Source: Prevotellaceae bacterium UBA3627 (lineage in GTDB: Bacteria; Bacteroidota; Bacteroidia; Bacteroidales; Bacteroidaceae). From it: a stretch of DNA of 52,017 bases. The position numbers and the translations under genes are program-made. Numbering within the stretch: the first letter of the stretch is position 1; each line of letters begins with the position of its first letter. Shown here piece after piece: positions 42,401-51,271 of the stretch. The DNA is taken from the NCBI GenBank assembly GCA_002373375.1, contig DFLE01000025.1, forward strand, positions 1 through 52,017, written 5' to 3'. The notes beneath the pieces were generated by a model. It had not been told where the DNA came from and ran no database searches. It saw nothing but the letters and a program-made list of their open reading frames with translations.

Positions 42401-45195
42401 TTTCTAACGTGACCATAGAAGGCAATCTTAACGGTACAACTGAGGATGTCGCTAAATATACTCTTGCGGCAAATGTAAGTGACGAGGCAGCAGGTACTGT
42501 TAATATCTATCCTGCAACTGAGGTCTATGAGGAGGGTACAGAGGTACGCCTCACAGCGACGGAGAACTTCGGTTATGATTTCGTTAACTGGACCAACGCC
42601 GCCGGTGATGTGGTTTCTTCTGAACCAGTGTTCACACTTGCTATGACTGCTGACTCAGTCCTCACAGCAAACTTCGTACAGGTTAACACCTACGAGTTGA
42701 AGCTTAACGTTGACGGCGCAAATGGCTATATGGTGAAGGTTAATCCGGCACCAACAGTCGTTGATGGTAAGAATATGTATGAGCAAGGTACTGGCGTACA
42801 GCTCACAGCCGAAAGCTACGAGGGACTTGTAGCCTTCAACAACTGGAATGATGGCCAGACCAACTCAAACAAGACTATCCTGATGAATGAAGACCAGGAG
42901 TACACAGCTTTCTATGCTGACAATGACATCATTGCGGGCTGGGACTTCTACAAGGCTGGTGCAAGCGGCCGTAAGGCTGACTTCGCTGACGCTGACAATG
43001 AGACCGCTACGCTGAACCTCGTCAATACTTCTGATGACAGTGATGTTCAGGGCTGGCTTGACAAGAGTACCATCGCCGCTAACGGCTATGAGTCATTCAA
43101 GGGTGCGGCGGTTAACTGGCGTGTCGGCTCAAGTACTGGTGACGTTGGTAACTATCACTGGCAGACCAAGATCAACGCACAGAACTACACAGACATCAAC
43201 GTGCAGTTCCAGATGATGTATAACTACAACGCTTACAAGAAGTATCTTGCAGAGTATTCTCTTGATGGTGAGGAGTGGACTGAGTTCGGCTCTATTACCA
43301 TGACAGGTGCAAAGGCTGCGGCTTCGTTCAGCGCAAAACTGCCAGCAGCAGCCAATAACCAGGCAAACGTATATATCCGTATGCGTGCTGACAAGACTTC
43401 AGAAGTTGATGGAACTGCATCTGCAAATGATGGTAATGCCCTGGCGATGTTCTTCATCACTGGTACAGCTAAGATTGTCAATGACGGCGTAGCTCCTGTA
43501 CTTCTATCTCAGGTTCCTGCCAATGGTGCAGAAGGTGCTTCTGCTACCGGTAAGATAGTCCTGACATTCGATGAGAAGGTCAAGGTGGCTGATGGCACTG
43601 TAGCACAGCTCAACGGTATGGAGCTTACTCCTGTGGTAAGTGGTAAGTCTGTTACCTTTGAGTATAAGGGCTTGGAGTACTCTACATCATATGAGTTCAC
43701 TCTGCCTGCCAACACTGTGGCTGACCTCACAGATAATTATTTGGCAGAGGCTGTTACTATCAACTTCACTACGATGACACGTCCTACAGTTGCCAAGCAG
43801 CTTTACGACTTTGTCGTTCCTGAGGACGGTACATTCAAGGAAGCTCTTACGGCAGCTGCGGCACGCGGTGACAAGTCAAAGCGTTTCCGCATCTTCGTGA
43901 AGAAGGGTGACTATGTGATACCTGCTGGTGAGAAGGGTTACACGGACAACAACGGCAAATACTATGATTACCCAGACCCACGCACATACTTCAACACTCC
44001 TAATGTCTCAATCATAGGTGAGGATCCTGCTACCACCACTATCACTAACGAGATGCCAAACTCTCTCGTAGCCAACTCTGATGCTGGCGCGGGCGGTCAG
44101 GCTAATCCATGTGAGGGCATCCGCTCAAGCGGTGTACTCTATCTGCAGAGCGGCGCTACTGATACCTATTTCCAAGATATCAAACTGTGGAGTGCTACGG
44201 CAGACAACACTGGCCGCAATGTGGTTCTCGTTGACGGCGGTAACCGTACAGTATGTAAGAACGTGACCCTGTGGGCTTATCAGGATACATACGTACCTGA
44301 CAATTCACAGAACTTGTATTACTTCGAGGATGGTATAGTTCGTGGACGTACCGACTTCGTATGTGGTTCTGGTGACGTATTCTTCAACAACGTGAACTTC
44401 ATCATGTGTGAGTCAGGAGGCTACCTCTCCGTTCCTCGCGACAATGTCAAGTACGGTTTCGTATATAAGGATTGTACTATCGACGGCAACTCTGGTGTTG
44501 ATGGCAACTATTACCTCGGACGTGCATGGACAGCAGGCGCTGAGTCTTACTTCATCGACACTAAGATGAATGTAGTACCTAAGGGTGAAGGCTGGAGCGA
44601 CTGGAACAACGGACCTACACGCTTTGCTGAGTACAACTCAATGACATCTTCAGGTTCACAGATAGACCTTACTTCTCGTAAGACTTCTTTCGCAAGTGAT
44701 GGCTCTACCAACAAGCCTGTGCTCACCGCTGAGGAGGCTCTTGAGATTGGCAATCTGCACAATATGTATGGTGACTGGGATCCAACTCTCCTTACAGAGC
44801 AGGCTCCACAGGTTAAGAACGTTGTCCTTGACGGCAATACCCTTACATGGGATGACAGCAACTACGCTCTGAACTATGCCATCGTGAAGAACGGCTCTGT
44901 AGTGGCATTCACCACAGAGAACAGCTTCGACATCTCTACCGTTAATACATCCGCAGGTGCCAAGGCTGGTTTCGCAGCCGCTAACGCAGCTGACACATGG
45001 GCAGTTCGTGCCGCTAACGAGATGGGTGGTCTTAACGAGGCTGTACCTGCTACAGAGGCTACAGCAGTCTCAGAGGTTGAGGCCGCTACAGTTAAGGCCG
45101 TAGCAAACGGTAAGGTTTACAATGTTGCAGGTCAGGAGGTCTCAGCCTCTTACAAGGGCATCGTGATCATTGACGGCAAGAAGATTGTGAAGTAA
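39484..45195 (+). CDS. Giant secreted multidomain pectinesterase (CE8)
   Basis: A 1903-residue exported protein that should remove methyl esters from homogalacturonan. Order: signal peptide (about 1-25), beta-rich region, Gly/Glu-rich linker (about 227-252), two homologous domains (about 252-405 and 409-559; both contain GTYWN-HGW and YLPYI), an InlB/Flg_new-type repeat region (about 559-640), a further bacterial-repeat segment near 1000-1060, an SbsA-like Ig domain (about 1339-1435), the right-handed beta-helix CE8 domain (about 1440-1712) and a C-terminal type IX-like tail ending GIVIIDGKKIVK. CE8 residues are all present: Gln1600 and Asp1601 (YQDTY), Asp1624 (TDFVCG) and Arg1680 (LGRAW). 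It has its own promoter and terminator. Confidence 0.93.
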   Translation: MTKNYFRRFVWSFLALLGVTVSALAVKGVVGNSLQTNEAERTVLYSWEGNADGAIESGGTATATTVGDVTDKNTGAVVDAANADLTSADINMVNSTYNVIRLRGAKDFTTYVINVALDKELKAGDSIVITGYRNKNAADKQSGALIKFEKGSTTASTGSTGLEFVNIDQSDASAADQNRGTEPNTVKVLVPESAEGSKSFTMTRAVTATNLFITKIEVISYRDADAAGGEGTEGGEGTEGGEGGEGSGEGTSASFRDFSVNLVDILTADQKVEKQAQDMYVAVAEDGTVSQTDAAEVATNVVHLVGTYWNDHGWTGTTATVKVDGPVAITLGRCGYGGGDIIVKNADGETVAQGAFENAGSGNYCYSAGKPENSTTVKYDGEATTLTITYPSYLPYIAVASYDPSKEWKWHDLSIDMVNGALTAEQRVDKTSYNFGLVVDDEGNLNQVDAAADYANIVLAGTYWNSHGWNGTKATFKVEGPVEVSLGNCYYGLGTATLKNAAGEQVASVSLVDKNTCWDQDHSSVVTMKYTGEATTLTLEYSSYLPYIGVKAIEATAVNVTYSLDGVECEGALLTTGGTYAAGDTYKVQEKNTSLYKEGYTLTGWTDGTNVYALGQNITLGEEDITLKPVFTENTVTLADRTEVTTVKFPVCVNEGSQKFNGSGFTVGQATIGDTFIDVKAVIDVAAGTTAKFAYNKDEWTQVGAGTKITVPSYKGATISMTSYQPFGADGKTATTIDGQSDYTSGTSVSYTVANTAETVDIVFGDDAGYVTNNIVVVLPVPEKAFVPVTYDNETATINWPLNSSAADKIDAYTTTPEDAFSTIALNIGDLTVTGTGTRDSEPLADGITFVKFKPAGSTQAVQWVAKPARGLEFTPTKITMWIQRFGTDAKDGVTVSAKVGENGESITLGTYTARRNNYDDAAEIKKWGSLPSNITNKVEITLTEAQQQALTSGEGLTLSATVGVGSTKEGGFSNVTIEGNLNGTTEDVAKYTLAANVSDEAAGTVNIYPATEVYEEGTEVRLTATENFGYDFVNWTNAAGDVVSSEPVFTLAMTADSVLTANFVQVNTYELKLNVDGANGYMVKVNPAPTVVDGKNMYEQGTGVQLTAESYEGLVAFNNWNDGQTNSNKTILMNEDQEYTAFYADNDIIAGWDFYKAGASGRKADFADADNETATLNLVNTSDDSDVQGWLDKSTIAANGYESFKGAAVNWRVGSSTGDVGNYHWQTKINAQNYTDINVQFQMMYNYNAYKKYLAEYSLDGEEWTEFGSITMTGAKAAASFSAKLPAAANNQANVYIRMRADKTSEVDGTASANDGNALAMFFITGTAKIVNDGVAPVLLSQVPANGAEGASATGKIVLTFDEKVKVADGTVAQLNGMELTPVVSGKSVTFEYKGLEYSTSYEFTLPANTVADLTDNYLAEAVTINFTTMTRPTVAKQLYDFVVPEDGTFKEALTAAAARGDKSKRFRIFVKKGDYVIPAGEKGYTDNNGKYYDYPDPRTYFNTPNVSIIGEDPATTTITNEMPNSLVANSDAGAGGQANPCEGIRSSGVLYLQSGATDTYFQDIKLWSATADNTGRNVVLVDGGNRTVCKNVTLWAYQDTYVPDNSQNLYYFEDGIVRGRTDFVCGSGDVFFNNVNFIMCESGGYLSVPRDNVKYGFVYKDCTIDGNSGVDGNYYLGRAWTAGAESYFIDTKMNVVPKGEGWSDWNNGPTRFAEYNSMTSSGSQIDLTSRKTSFASDGSTNKPVLTAEEALEIGNLHNMYGDWDPTLLTEQAPQVKNVVLDGNTLTWDDSNYALNYAIVKNGSVVAFTTENSFDISTVNTSAGAKAGFAAANAADTWAVRAANEMGGLNEAVPATEATAVSEVEAATVKAVANGKVYNVAGQEVSASYKGIVIIDGKKIVK

Positions 45196-45223
45196 GAAAT
45201 TGCTTTACATAGGAATATAGAAT

Positions 45224-45260
45224 GGTATGCCTCACAGTAATGTGGGGCATACCTTTTTTT
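45224..45260 (+). terminator. Terminator after the pectinesterase gene
   Basis: GGTATGCCtCACA (45224-45236) pairs with TGTGgGGCATACC (45241-45253) around a four-base loop; seven T residues follow. Confidence 0.93.
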
Positions 45261-45268
45261 GTATATAT

Positions 45269-45299
45269 TTTGAGGGTTGGAAATAATTGTTTAATTTTG
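45269..45299 (+). promoter_or_regulatory. Promoter of the GH78 fusion gene
   Basis: TTTG (45269-45272), 19 bases, TAATTTTG (45292-45299). It begins eight bases after the preceding terminator and sets the start codon at 45321, ruling out a longer frame from 45222. Confidence 0.8.
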
Positions 45300-45320
45300 C
45301 AACTACATATTACTGATATA

Positions 45321-48300
45321 ATGAAAAGAAAGATACTTATGATGATATTATGCTACGTGATGGCATCCGCATGGATGTGCGCGCAGCATATTGTCACGCC
45401 GCTTAGTGAGAATGATGTCCTGCCCGAGTCGCAGTGGCGCGGGAAGTGGATTGGAATAGACCGCCTGTTGCCTGGCGAGGATATGACAAACAAGACGCGT
45501 GTCAACGCAAGATACCTTCGCACGGAGTTCGACTTGCGTGATAAAGCTATTAAGAGTGCCAAGGTATATATTGCCGCTGTGGGATATTATGACTTGTATG
45601 TCAATGGTAACAGGGTGGGTGGCGACTATGAGTTGAAACCGGTCCAGACCGATACGCGTCGCAGCATCATATATAATGTCATAGATGTAACAACAGAGTT
45701 ACAACAGAAGAACAAAGGATGCCTCGGCGTGATACTTGGCAACGGCCGTGCTGTGCCTATGCGCTATGCCAAGCATTCCAAGTGCCCGTTCTTCGGTTTT
45801 CCCAAATGCAGGGTAGAACTCCTTGTGACATACGCTGATGGCAAGACACAACGTCTATCGTCAAGCGAGAAGACATGGAAGGCTACGGCTGAGGGGCCGA
45901 TACGCTCAAACAATGAGTATGACGGAGAGGTGTATGATGCGCTTATGGAGATGGGAGGCTGGAGCGAAGTAGGCTTTGATGACAGTCGCTGGCAACAGGC
46001 AGAGCTGGCAGAGGTGCCGATAGGCGCACTATATCCGCAGACGGCGAAGAACCAGCGAGCAACTGCCTTGTCAGGACAAGAGATGAGGATACTCCGTCCC
46101 GGTGCTGCTGCCTCTTCCTCTGCAGGGAACAGGGGAAAGGCTGTTGTCGTGGACCTCGGACAGAACATAGCAGGATGGATATCACTGCGAGTGAGAGGAG
46201 AGAAGGGCGACACTATAAGAATAAAGTATGCAGAGCGACTGAATGCTGACACTACACTGTATGTAGATAACCTGAGAGATGCCGAGACGGAAGACGTATA
46301 TATCTGTAATGGCAATGAGAACGGCACACTGTGGTGGCATCCCACATTTGTGTACCATGGTGGCAGGTATGTAAGGATAACGGGTATGAAGGACGTAAGT
46401 CTTGACGATGTAAAGGCATACGTGGTCACTGATGACATGGATGAGACAGGCACATTCGTTTCAAGTGATGCTACGCTAAACCAGATATATCGCAATGCTT
46501 GGTGGGGCATAAAGACAAACTACCACGGCTTTCCTACCGACTGTCCGCAGCGCAACGAACGGCAGCCGTGGCTTGGCGACCGCACCATGGGCAGTCTGGG
46601 CGAGAGCTATCTCTTTGATAACAACCTGATGTACACACGCTGGATGCGCGACATCTGTGACTCTCAGCGAGCCGACGGAGTGTTCAGTGATGTGGCACCG
46701 GCCTTCTGGAACTATTATAACGATGACATAACGTGGCCTGCCTGTCTGCCGTTTACCTGTGACATGCTCTACAAACAGTATGGTAACGATGAGGCAATAC
46801 GCAACAGCTATCCGTATATAAAGAAATGGATAGACCATGTATGTACTGAGTATATGAGCGACGGCATAATCAATCGTGACAAGTATGGCGACTGGTGCAT
46901 GCCACCCGAGAAACCGGAGATGATACATTCTGAGGACCCCGCTCGCAAGACTGACGGAGCACTGTTATCTACCGCCTATATGATAAAGGTGATGAACCTG
47001 ATGAGTGAGTTTGCAAGCCTACAGGGGCTGACGGCAGAGGCTGCCGATTACCAGAGGCGTGCCGCAGACATGACCACGGCCTTTAACAGTAAATGGCTCA
47101 CCGTTAAGCGAGGCACATCGCCTGTGCCTGGCCATCCGCTTTATCCTGACAGCATATACTATGGCAACAACACCGCTACGGCAAATATCGTGGCGCTGGC
47201 CTTCGACCTCGTGCCTGAAGACTGTCGCAGGGATGTGCTGAATAATGTGGTGGAGAATATCATTGTGAAGAACGGAGGCCATGTGTCATGCGGCGTGATA
47301 GGTATCTCCCATCTTATGCGTACCTTGACACGCTACGGTCGCGGCGACGTGGCTTACCTGCTTGCCACCAACACCACCTATCCCTCGTGGGGATATATGG
47401 CGGAGCATGGCGCTACCACCATCTGGGAACTATGGAACGGCGACACTGCCAATCCTGCCATGAACTCCGGCAACCATGTGATGCTGCTCGGCGACCTGCT
47501 GACGTGGATGTATCAAGACCTTGCAGGTATAAAGAATGCAGAGGGTAGCGTGGGTTACAGGAAGTTATATATGAAGCCCGACTTCTCCATACAGAACCTT
47601 GACAGCATAGAGTGTACATACCGCACGCCACAGGGTATGGTGCGTTCCTATTGGAAGAAGACATTGGAGCGTCTGCACTGGGAGGTGACACTGCCACAAG
47701 GCGTAACGGCAGAAGTGGTGCTGCCGGATGTAACGGTAAAGACTATCGGAGAGGGTAAGACGGTATATGACGTAGATATGCCATATAAGAGGAAACCCTA
47801 TGTGGTGGATGACGAATGGGTATATGACCACTCCATATACCCTGAGACGCACTCCGCAAGCATAGTAGAATTGCGTGACGGCACACTGCTTGCCACCTAT
47901 TTCGGCGGAACGAAGGAACGTAATCCTGATGTGTGTATATATACGCAGAGGAGGACAACGGAGTGGGAGAGACCGGTGCTGGCTGCCGACGGAGTATTCT
48001 CTGTCAATGACAGATATGCACGTTTTGCCGGTATAGGTGGACTTGACAGCACCGCTGTAAGTGCAGCAGTTGGTCCATGTAAGGAGTTGGGCATAGACTG
48101 GGAGGCGGCGAAGCGTAAAACCGTTGCCGTGGACTCCACATATCTGAGGAAGGCATGCTGGAACCCCGTATTGTTTGAGATGCCCGACGGAGAGGTGTGG
48201 CTGTTCTTCAAGATAGGAAACAATATGCCAGACTGGGCAGGCTGGGTTTGCAAGTCAAAGGACGGCGGACGCACATGGGGTGAGCGTGAGCCGTTGCCAG

Positions 48301-48962
48301 AGGGATTCCTTGGTCCTATCAAGAACAAGCCCCTGATAGTAGGAGACAATCTGGTATGCCCTTCATCCACGGAGGCAGGGGGGTGGAAGATACACTTTGA
48401 GTTGTATAACATGAAGACGGGTGAGTGGACAAAGACTGCTCCGCGTGCCACAGATTCATGTCTTTGCATTCAGCCCACGATACTGGTGCATCCTGACGGC
48501 AGACTGCAAGCCTTGGCACGCACGCGCCCTACCAATGCACAGCGCAAGGGCTTGGACCAAACTCCGGGGCGCATAGCCACCACATGGTCTGCTGACGGTG
48601 GACTGACATGGAGTGACATGAGTTTTATTGACGCACCTAATAACCAGTCGGGCATAGATGCCGTGACGTTACGCACCCCCGTGACTGTCAAGGCTACTGA
48701 CGGCAAGAAGTACAAGAACCAGCGCTATGTGTTGATATATAATGACTTTGCCACCCTGCCAGGTACTAATAAAGGTCCGCGCACTCCTATCTCCCTTGCG
48801 TCATCCAGTGACGGTGTTACGTGGCATCACTTCTGCACATTAGAGGACTCGCCCATCAGCCAATACTCATATCCCTCAATCATACAGGGTAATGACGGCT
48901 CCCTGCACTGTGTATATACATGGCGCAGACAACGCATAGTCTATAAGCGCATAGTGTTTTAG
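45321..48962 (+). CDS. GH78 alpha-L-rhamnosidase fused to sialidase-fold (BNR_2) domain
   Basis: A 1213-residue exported fusion. A signal peptide (about 1-21) precedes a GH78 module (about 30-815) with its N-terminal lectin-like region, the catalytic stretch DCPQRNERQPWLGD (Asp407, Glu413 as general acid, Asp420) and the later ATTIWELWNG glutamate. The C-terminal 830-1213 part is a six-bladed sialidase-type propeller of the BNR_2 group with Asp boxes SKDGGRTW, SADGGLTW and SSDGVTW. GH78 releases alpha-linked L-rhamnose, for example from rhamnogalacturonan. The propeller's activity cannot be assigned; sialidase is not implied. It lies between a pectinesterase and a BspA-like gene, which supports plant pectin as target. 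Confidence 0.92.
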   Translation: MKRKILMMILCYVMASAWMCAQHIVTPLSENDVLPESQWRGKWIGIDRLLPGEDMTNKTRVNARYLRTEFDLRDKAIKSAKVYIAAVGYYDLYVNGNRVGGDYELKPVQTDTRRSIIYNVIDVTTELQQKNKGCLGVILGNGRAVPMRYAKHSKCPFFGFPKCRVELLVTYADGKTQRLSSSEKTWKATAEGPIRSNNEYDGEVYDALMEMGGWSEVGFDDSRWQQAELAEVPIGALYPQTAKNQRATALSGQEMRILRPGAAASSSAGNRGKAVVVDLGQNIAGWISLRVRGEKGDTIRIKYAERLNADTTLYVDNLRDAETEDVYICNGNENGTLWWHPTFVYHGGRYVRITGMKDVSLDDVKAYVVTDDMDETGTFVSSDATLNQIYRNAWWGIKTNYHGFPTDCPQRNERQPWLGDRTMGSLGESYLFDNNLMYTRWMRDICDSQRADGVFSDVAPAFWNYYNDDITWPACLPFTCDMLYKQYGNDEAIRNSYPYIKKWIDHVCTEYMSDGIINRDKYGDWCMPPEKPEMIHSEDPARKTDGALLSTAYMIKVMNLMSEFASLQGLTAEAADYQRRAADMTTAFNSKWLTVKRGTSPVPGHPLYPDSIYYGNNTATANIVALAFDLVPEDCRRDVLNNVVENIIVKNGGHVSCGVIGISHLMRTLTRYGRGDVAYLLATNTTYPSWGYMAEHGATTIWELWNGDTANPAMNSGNHVMLLGDLLTWMYQDLAGIKNAEGSVGYRKLYMKPDFSIQNLDSIECTYRTPQGMVRSYWKKTLERLHWEVTLPQGVTAEVVLPDVTVKTIGEGKTVYDVDMPYKRKPYVVDDEWVYDHSIYPETHSASIVELRDGTLLATYFGGTKERNPDVCIYTQRRTTEWERPVLAADGVFSVNDRYARFAGIGGLDSTAVSAAVGPCKELGIDWEAAKRKTVAVDSTYLRKACWNPVLFEMPDGEVWLFFKIGNNMPDWAGWVCKSKDGGRTWGEREPLPEGFLGPIKNKPLIVGDNLVCPSSTEAGGWKIHFELYNMKTGEWTKTAPRATDSCLCIQPTILVHPDGRLQALARTRPTNAQRKGLDQTPGRIATTWSADGGLTWSDMSFIDAPNNQSGIDAVTLRTPVTVKATDGKKYKNQRYVLIYNDFATLPGTNKGPRTPISLASSSDGVTWHHFCTLEDSPISQYSYPSIIQGNDGSLHCVYTWRRQRIVYKRIVF

Positions 48963-48982
48963 ATGTATTTTCTGCGGTAATG

Positions 48983-49014
48983 AAAAAGGCTGAAGTCAAC
49001 GAGGACTTCAGCCT
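48983..49014. terminator. Bidirectional terminator between GH78 fusion and BspA-like genes
   Basis: AGGCTGAAGTC (48987-48997) and GACTTCAGCCT (49004-49014) form a perfect 11-bp stem with a six-base loop. The minus strand continues TTTTTC, a good terminator for the BspA-like gene; the plus side is followed by AATTTATTTATTT. Confidence 0.88.
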
Positions 49015-49021
49015 AATTTAT

Positions 49022-51121
49022 TTATTTAACAAACTTTCTGCCGTTGCGGATGTATATGCCTTTTCTCAGTTGTGACGTGGTTGACTTCTTGCCTACCAGT
49101 TGACCGCCTACGGTGTAGATGGTGCCATCGCGACGCTCGTCATCGGCAGTCACTGTCTCTACGCCCGTTTGGTCTAACACCGTCAGCGTGCTCTTGATGT
49201 TGTCAGCCTCGTATGACCTGCTGATGTCAGTTTCAGTCATCAGGGCGTTCTTCACCACTACGTCATATTCGCCATTTGCAATGTTGTCGGCTATGTTGAC
49301 CGTCAGGGTTGCTATCTCGCCGTCACCTCCTGCAAAGTTCTCGTCGTTCATTGAGCTGCAGAGGAAGCGCACCGCACCGTCACTCACTTCGTTTACCATC
49401 AGCGTGTGTGCATCGCCGGCGGCAAGCCTGTCTGATGACAGAGAAGCCTTGGCATTAGTTGCCATGCTCACGCCCTCCGGCAGATACAAGTCAAACTGGA
49501 AGCCGCGTATGTCGCTTGCGTTCCTCATGCGTACAGACAGTTCTACCTGAGAGTTCTTGCTGCCGCTGACATTCTCCACGTATATCACGTTGTCCGCATC
49601 ACTCTCGTCGGTCGCTGGCATTGCCATGCCCTTACTCATGGCAGCCTTCGCGTTGTTGCTCGTGCCACCGTATATAGAGCCGGTAGAGATAATGTTGGCT
49701 ATACCTACGTAATCCCTTACGTCAACTGTGCCGTTCACATCCACGTCGCTTGCCTCTGCGTCAAACTCCGCTGGGGTGTCACCCATGATATGGCTTGCTA
49801 CGCCAGAATAATCTATCTCGTTGACCACGTCATCACCGTTGCTGTCGGACAACATACGAATATTAAACTTCTTCCAATATTGTGCGGCTTCGTATTTGGC
49901 TTTGCTACCATAAGGTACATACAACCTACTATGATAGTCATCAAAGGCTTCTATGCCAAATTCAAACGTCGGTGGAATTCCTCGCAGTATTTTCACCGTA
50001 CTCAGATGCATTTTCTCAAATGCATATTGTTGGATTTTGGTCACGCTGCTGGGGATGGTTATTGAGTGTATTCGGCTACAGCCATAGAACGCATACATGC
50101 CGATGACTGATACACTGTTGCCGATGGTCATAGAAGTTAGGTTGCTCATTCCCCTACACAACCTATCAGGAATACTTATCACATTATCTCCTATAATAAA
50201 CTGTGTTATTTGCGTAGCAATACCATCGAATGGGCCACACTGAAAATCCTTACACCACTCGGCGTTCCATGTTACTGATTTTAGTCTACTGCAGCCATCG
50301 AACGCATCATTGTCTATGAAGGTCACGCTGTTGGGGATGGTCACCGATGTCAGGCCGCTGCAGTAACGGAACGCACCATAGTCGATGCTTGTCACGCTGT
50401 TGCCGATATTCACCGAGGTCAGGCCGTTGCAGCCATTGAACGCATTACGGCCGATGCTTGTCACGCTGTTAGGGATGGTCACCGATGCCAGACCGCTGCA
50501 GTCCCTGAACGCTTCACTGCCTATGCTGGTCACGCTGTTGGGGATGGTCACCGATGTCAGACCGCTGCAGTCACAGAACGCCTTTTCGCCTATTCTGGTC
50601 ACGCTGTTGGGGATGGTCACCGATGTCAGGCCGCTGCAGTCACAGAACGCACAAGAAGCGATGCTTGTCACGCTGTTGCCGATATTCACAGAGGCTAGGC
50701 TGCTACAGCCAGAAAACGCAGCATAGCCTATTCTGGTCACGCTGTTGGGGATGGTTACTGAGGTCAAGCCGCTGCAGTCATCAAACGCCCAATTATCAAT
50801 GTTGGTCACGCTGTTGGGGATGGTCACCGATGTCAGGCCGCTACAGTATTCAAACGCATAAGAGCCGATGCTGGTCACGCTGTAAGTTTTACCACCGTAT
50901 GTTACGGTTTCAGGAATGACAACATCTCCAGTGTACTCATTGGAATAACTGTATGGGTCTGTTCCCTGGTATGTAACAGAAACAGAACTTCCATCACTGT
51001 TATAGTTGTAATAGATAATTTTACCATCACTATTTGCTACAGCTATATCATGCGCGGAAGTCATAGTACAAGCCATACTCAGTAGAATGGCAAGAAAAAT
51101 GGATAGGTAATAGTGTTTCAT
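49022..51121 (-). CDS. BspA-like leucine-rich-repeat protein with dockerin-like and cohesin-like modules
   Basis: A 699-residue exported protein. Start at 51121 (MKHYYLSIFLAILLSMAC) gives a signal peptide; the frame continues 45 codons upstream but that part overlaps the leader terminator. About eight contiguous 23-residue BspA-type repeats (consensus IGxxAFxxCSGLTSVTIPNS) are followed by more diverged ones. Then come two dockerin-like calcium repeats (DSNGDDVVNEIDYSG and DVDVNGTVDVRDYVG), a cohesin-like beta-sandwich (VELSVRMRNASDIRGFQFDLYLPEG) and a tail ending KGIYIRNGRKFVK, of type IX secretion style. BspA proteins are surface adhesins; here binding to carbohydrates or scaffold proteins is inference. 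Its 5' leader is unusually long and structured. Confidence 0.9.
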   Translation of the reverse strand: MKHYYLSIFLAILLSMACTMTSAHDIAVANSDGKIIYYNYNSDGSSVSVTYQGTDPYSYSNEYTGDVVIPETVTYGGKTYSVTSIGSYAFEYCSGLTSVTIPNSVTNIDNWAFDDCSGLTSVTIPNSVTRIGYAAFSGCSSLASVNIGNSVTSIASCAFCDCSGLTSVTIPNSVTRIGEKAFCDCSGLTSVTIPNSVTSIGSEAFRDCSGLASVTIPNSVTSIGRNAFNGCNGLTSVNIGNSVTSIDYGAFRYCSGLTSVTIPNSVTFIDNDAFDGCSRLKSVTWNAEWCKDFQCGPFDGIATQITQFIIGDNVISIPDRLCRGMSNLTSMTIGNSVSVIGMYAFYGCSRIHSITIPSSVTKIQQYAFEKMHLSTVKILRGIPPTFEFGIEAFDDYHSRLYVPYGSKAKYEAAQYWKKFNIRMLSDSNGDDVVNEIDYSGVASHIMGDTPAEFDAEASDVDVNGTVDVRDYVGIANIISTGSIYGGTSNNAKAAMSKGMAMPATDESDADNVIYVENVSGSKNSQVELSVRMRNASDIRGFQFDLYLPEGVSMATNAKASLSSDRLAAGDAHTLMVNEVSDGAVRFLCSSMNDENFAGGDGEIATLTVNIADNIANGEYDVVVKNALMTETDISRSYEADNIKSTLTVLDQTGVETVTADDERRDGTIYTVGGQLVGKKSTTSQLRKGIYIRNGRKFVK
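50290..50880 (-). repeat. 69-bp in-frame tandem DNA repeats within the BspA-like gene
   Basis: The leucine-rich repeats are also highly alike at the DNA level; GTCACGCTGTTGGGGATGG recurs in most units with 69-bp spacing. Such identity suggests recent duplication and possible copy-number change. Confidence 0.85.
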
Positions 51122-51183
51122 GATTATAATTATTTTATGCCTACAGCCCCCATACTCAGCAGTTAATCGGATTATTATGGAAT

Positions 51184-51271
51184 AAAAAAGACGTGGGTGC
51201 TGTACTATACTAATCTTGACTCTGGGCTCTGGTAAACCGTATCCTAAGATTAGCAACAGTTAGCCCACGTC
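51184..51271 (-). terminator. Compound terminator at the end of the leader RNA
   Basis: On the minus strand GACGTGGG pairs with CCCACGTC (51264-51271 and 51190-51197), extended by ACAG/CTGT and CTAATCTT/AAGATTAG pairings, followed by six T residues (51184-51189). It lies 63 bp upstream of the BspA-like start codon. Confidence 0.85.

Noticed and set aside
45222..45320. Upstream start for the GH78 fusion
   Set aside because: The extra codons run through the preceding terminator and the promoter; the start at 45321 gives a signal peptide.
50385..50919. Plus-strand frames opposite the leucine-rich repeats
   Set aside because: They arise because the 69-bp repeat keeps an open antisense frame; no independent coding evidence.
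51122..51256. Upstream start for the BspA-like protein
   Set aside because: The extension overlaps the leader terminator and lacks a signal peptide; 51121 gives a normal one.
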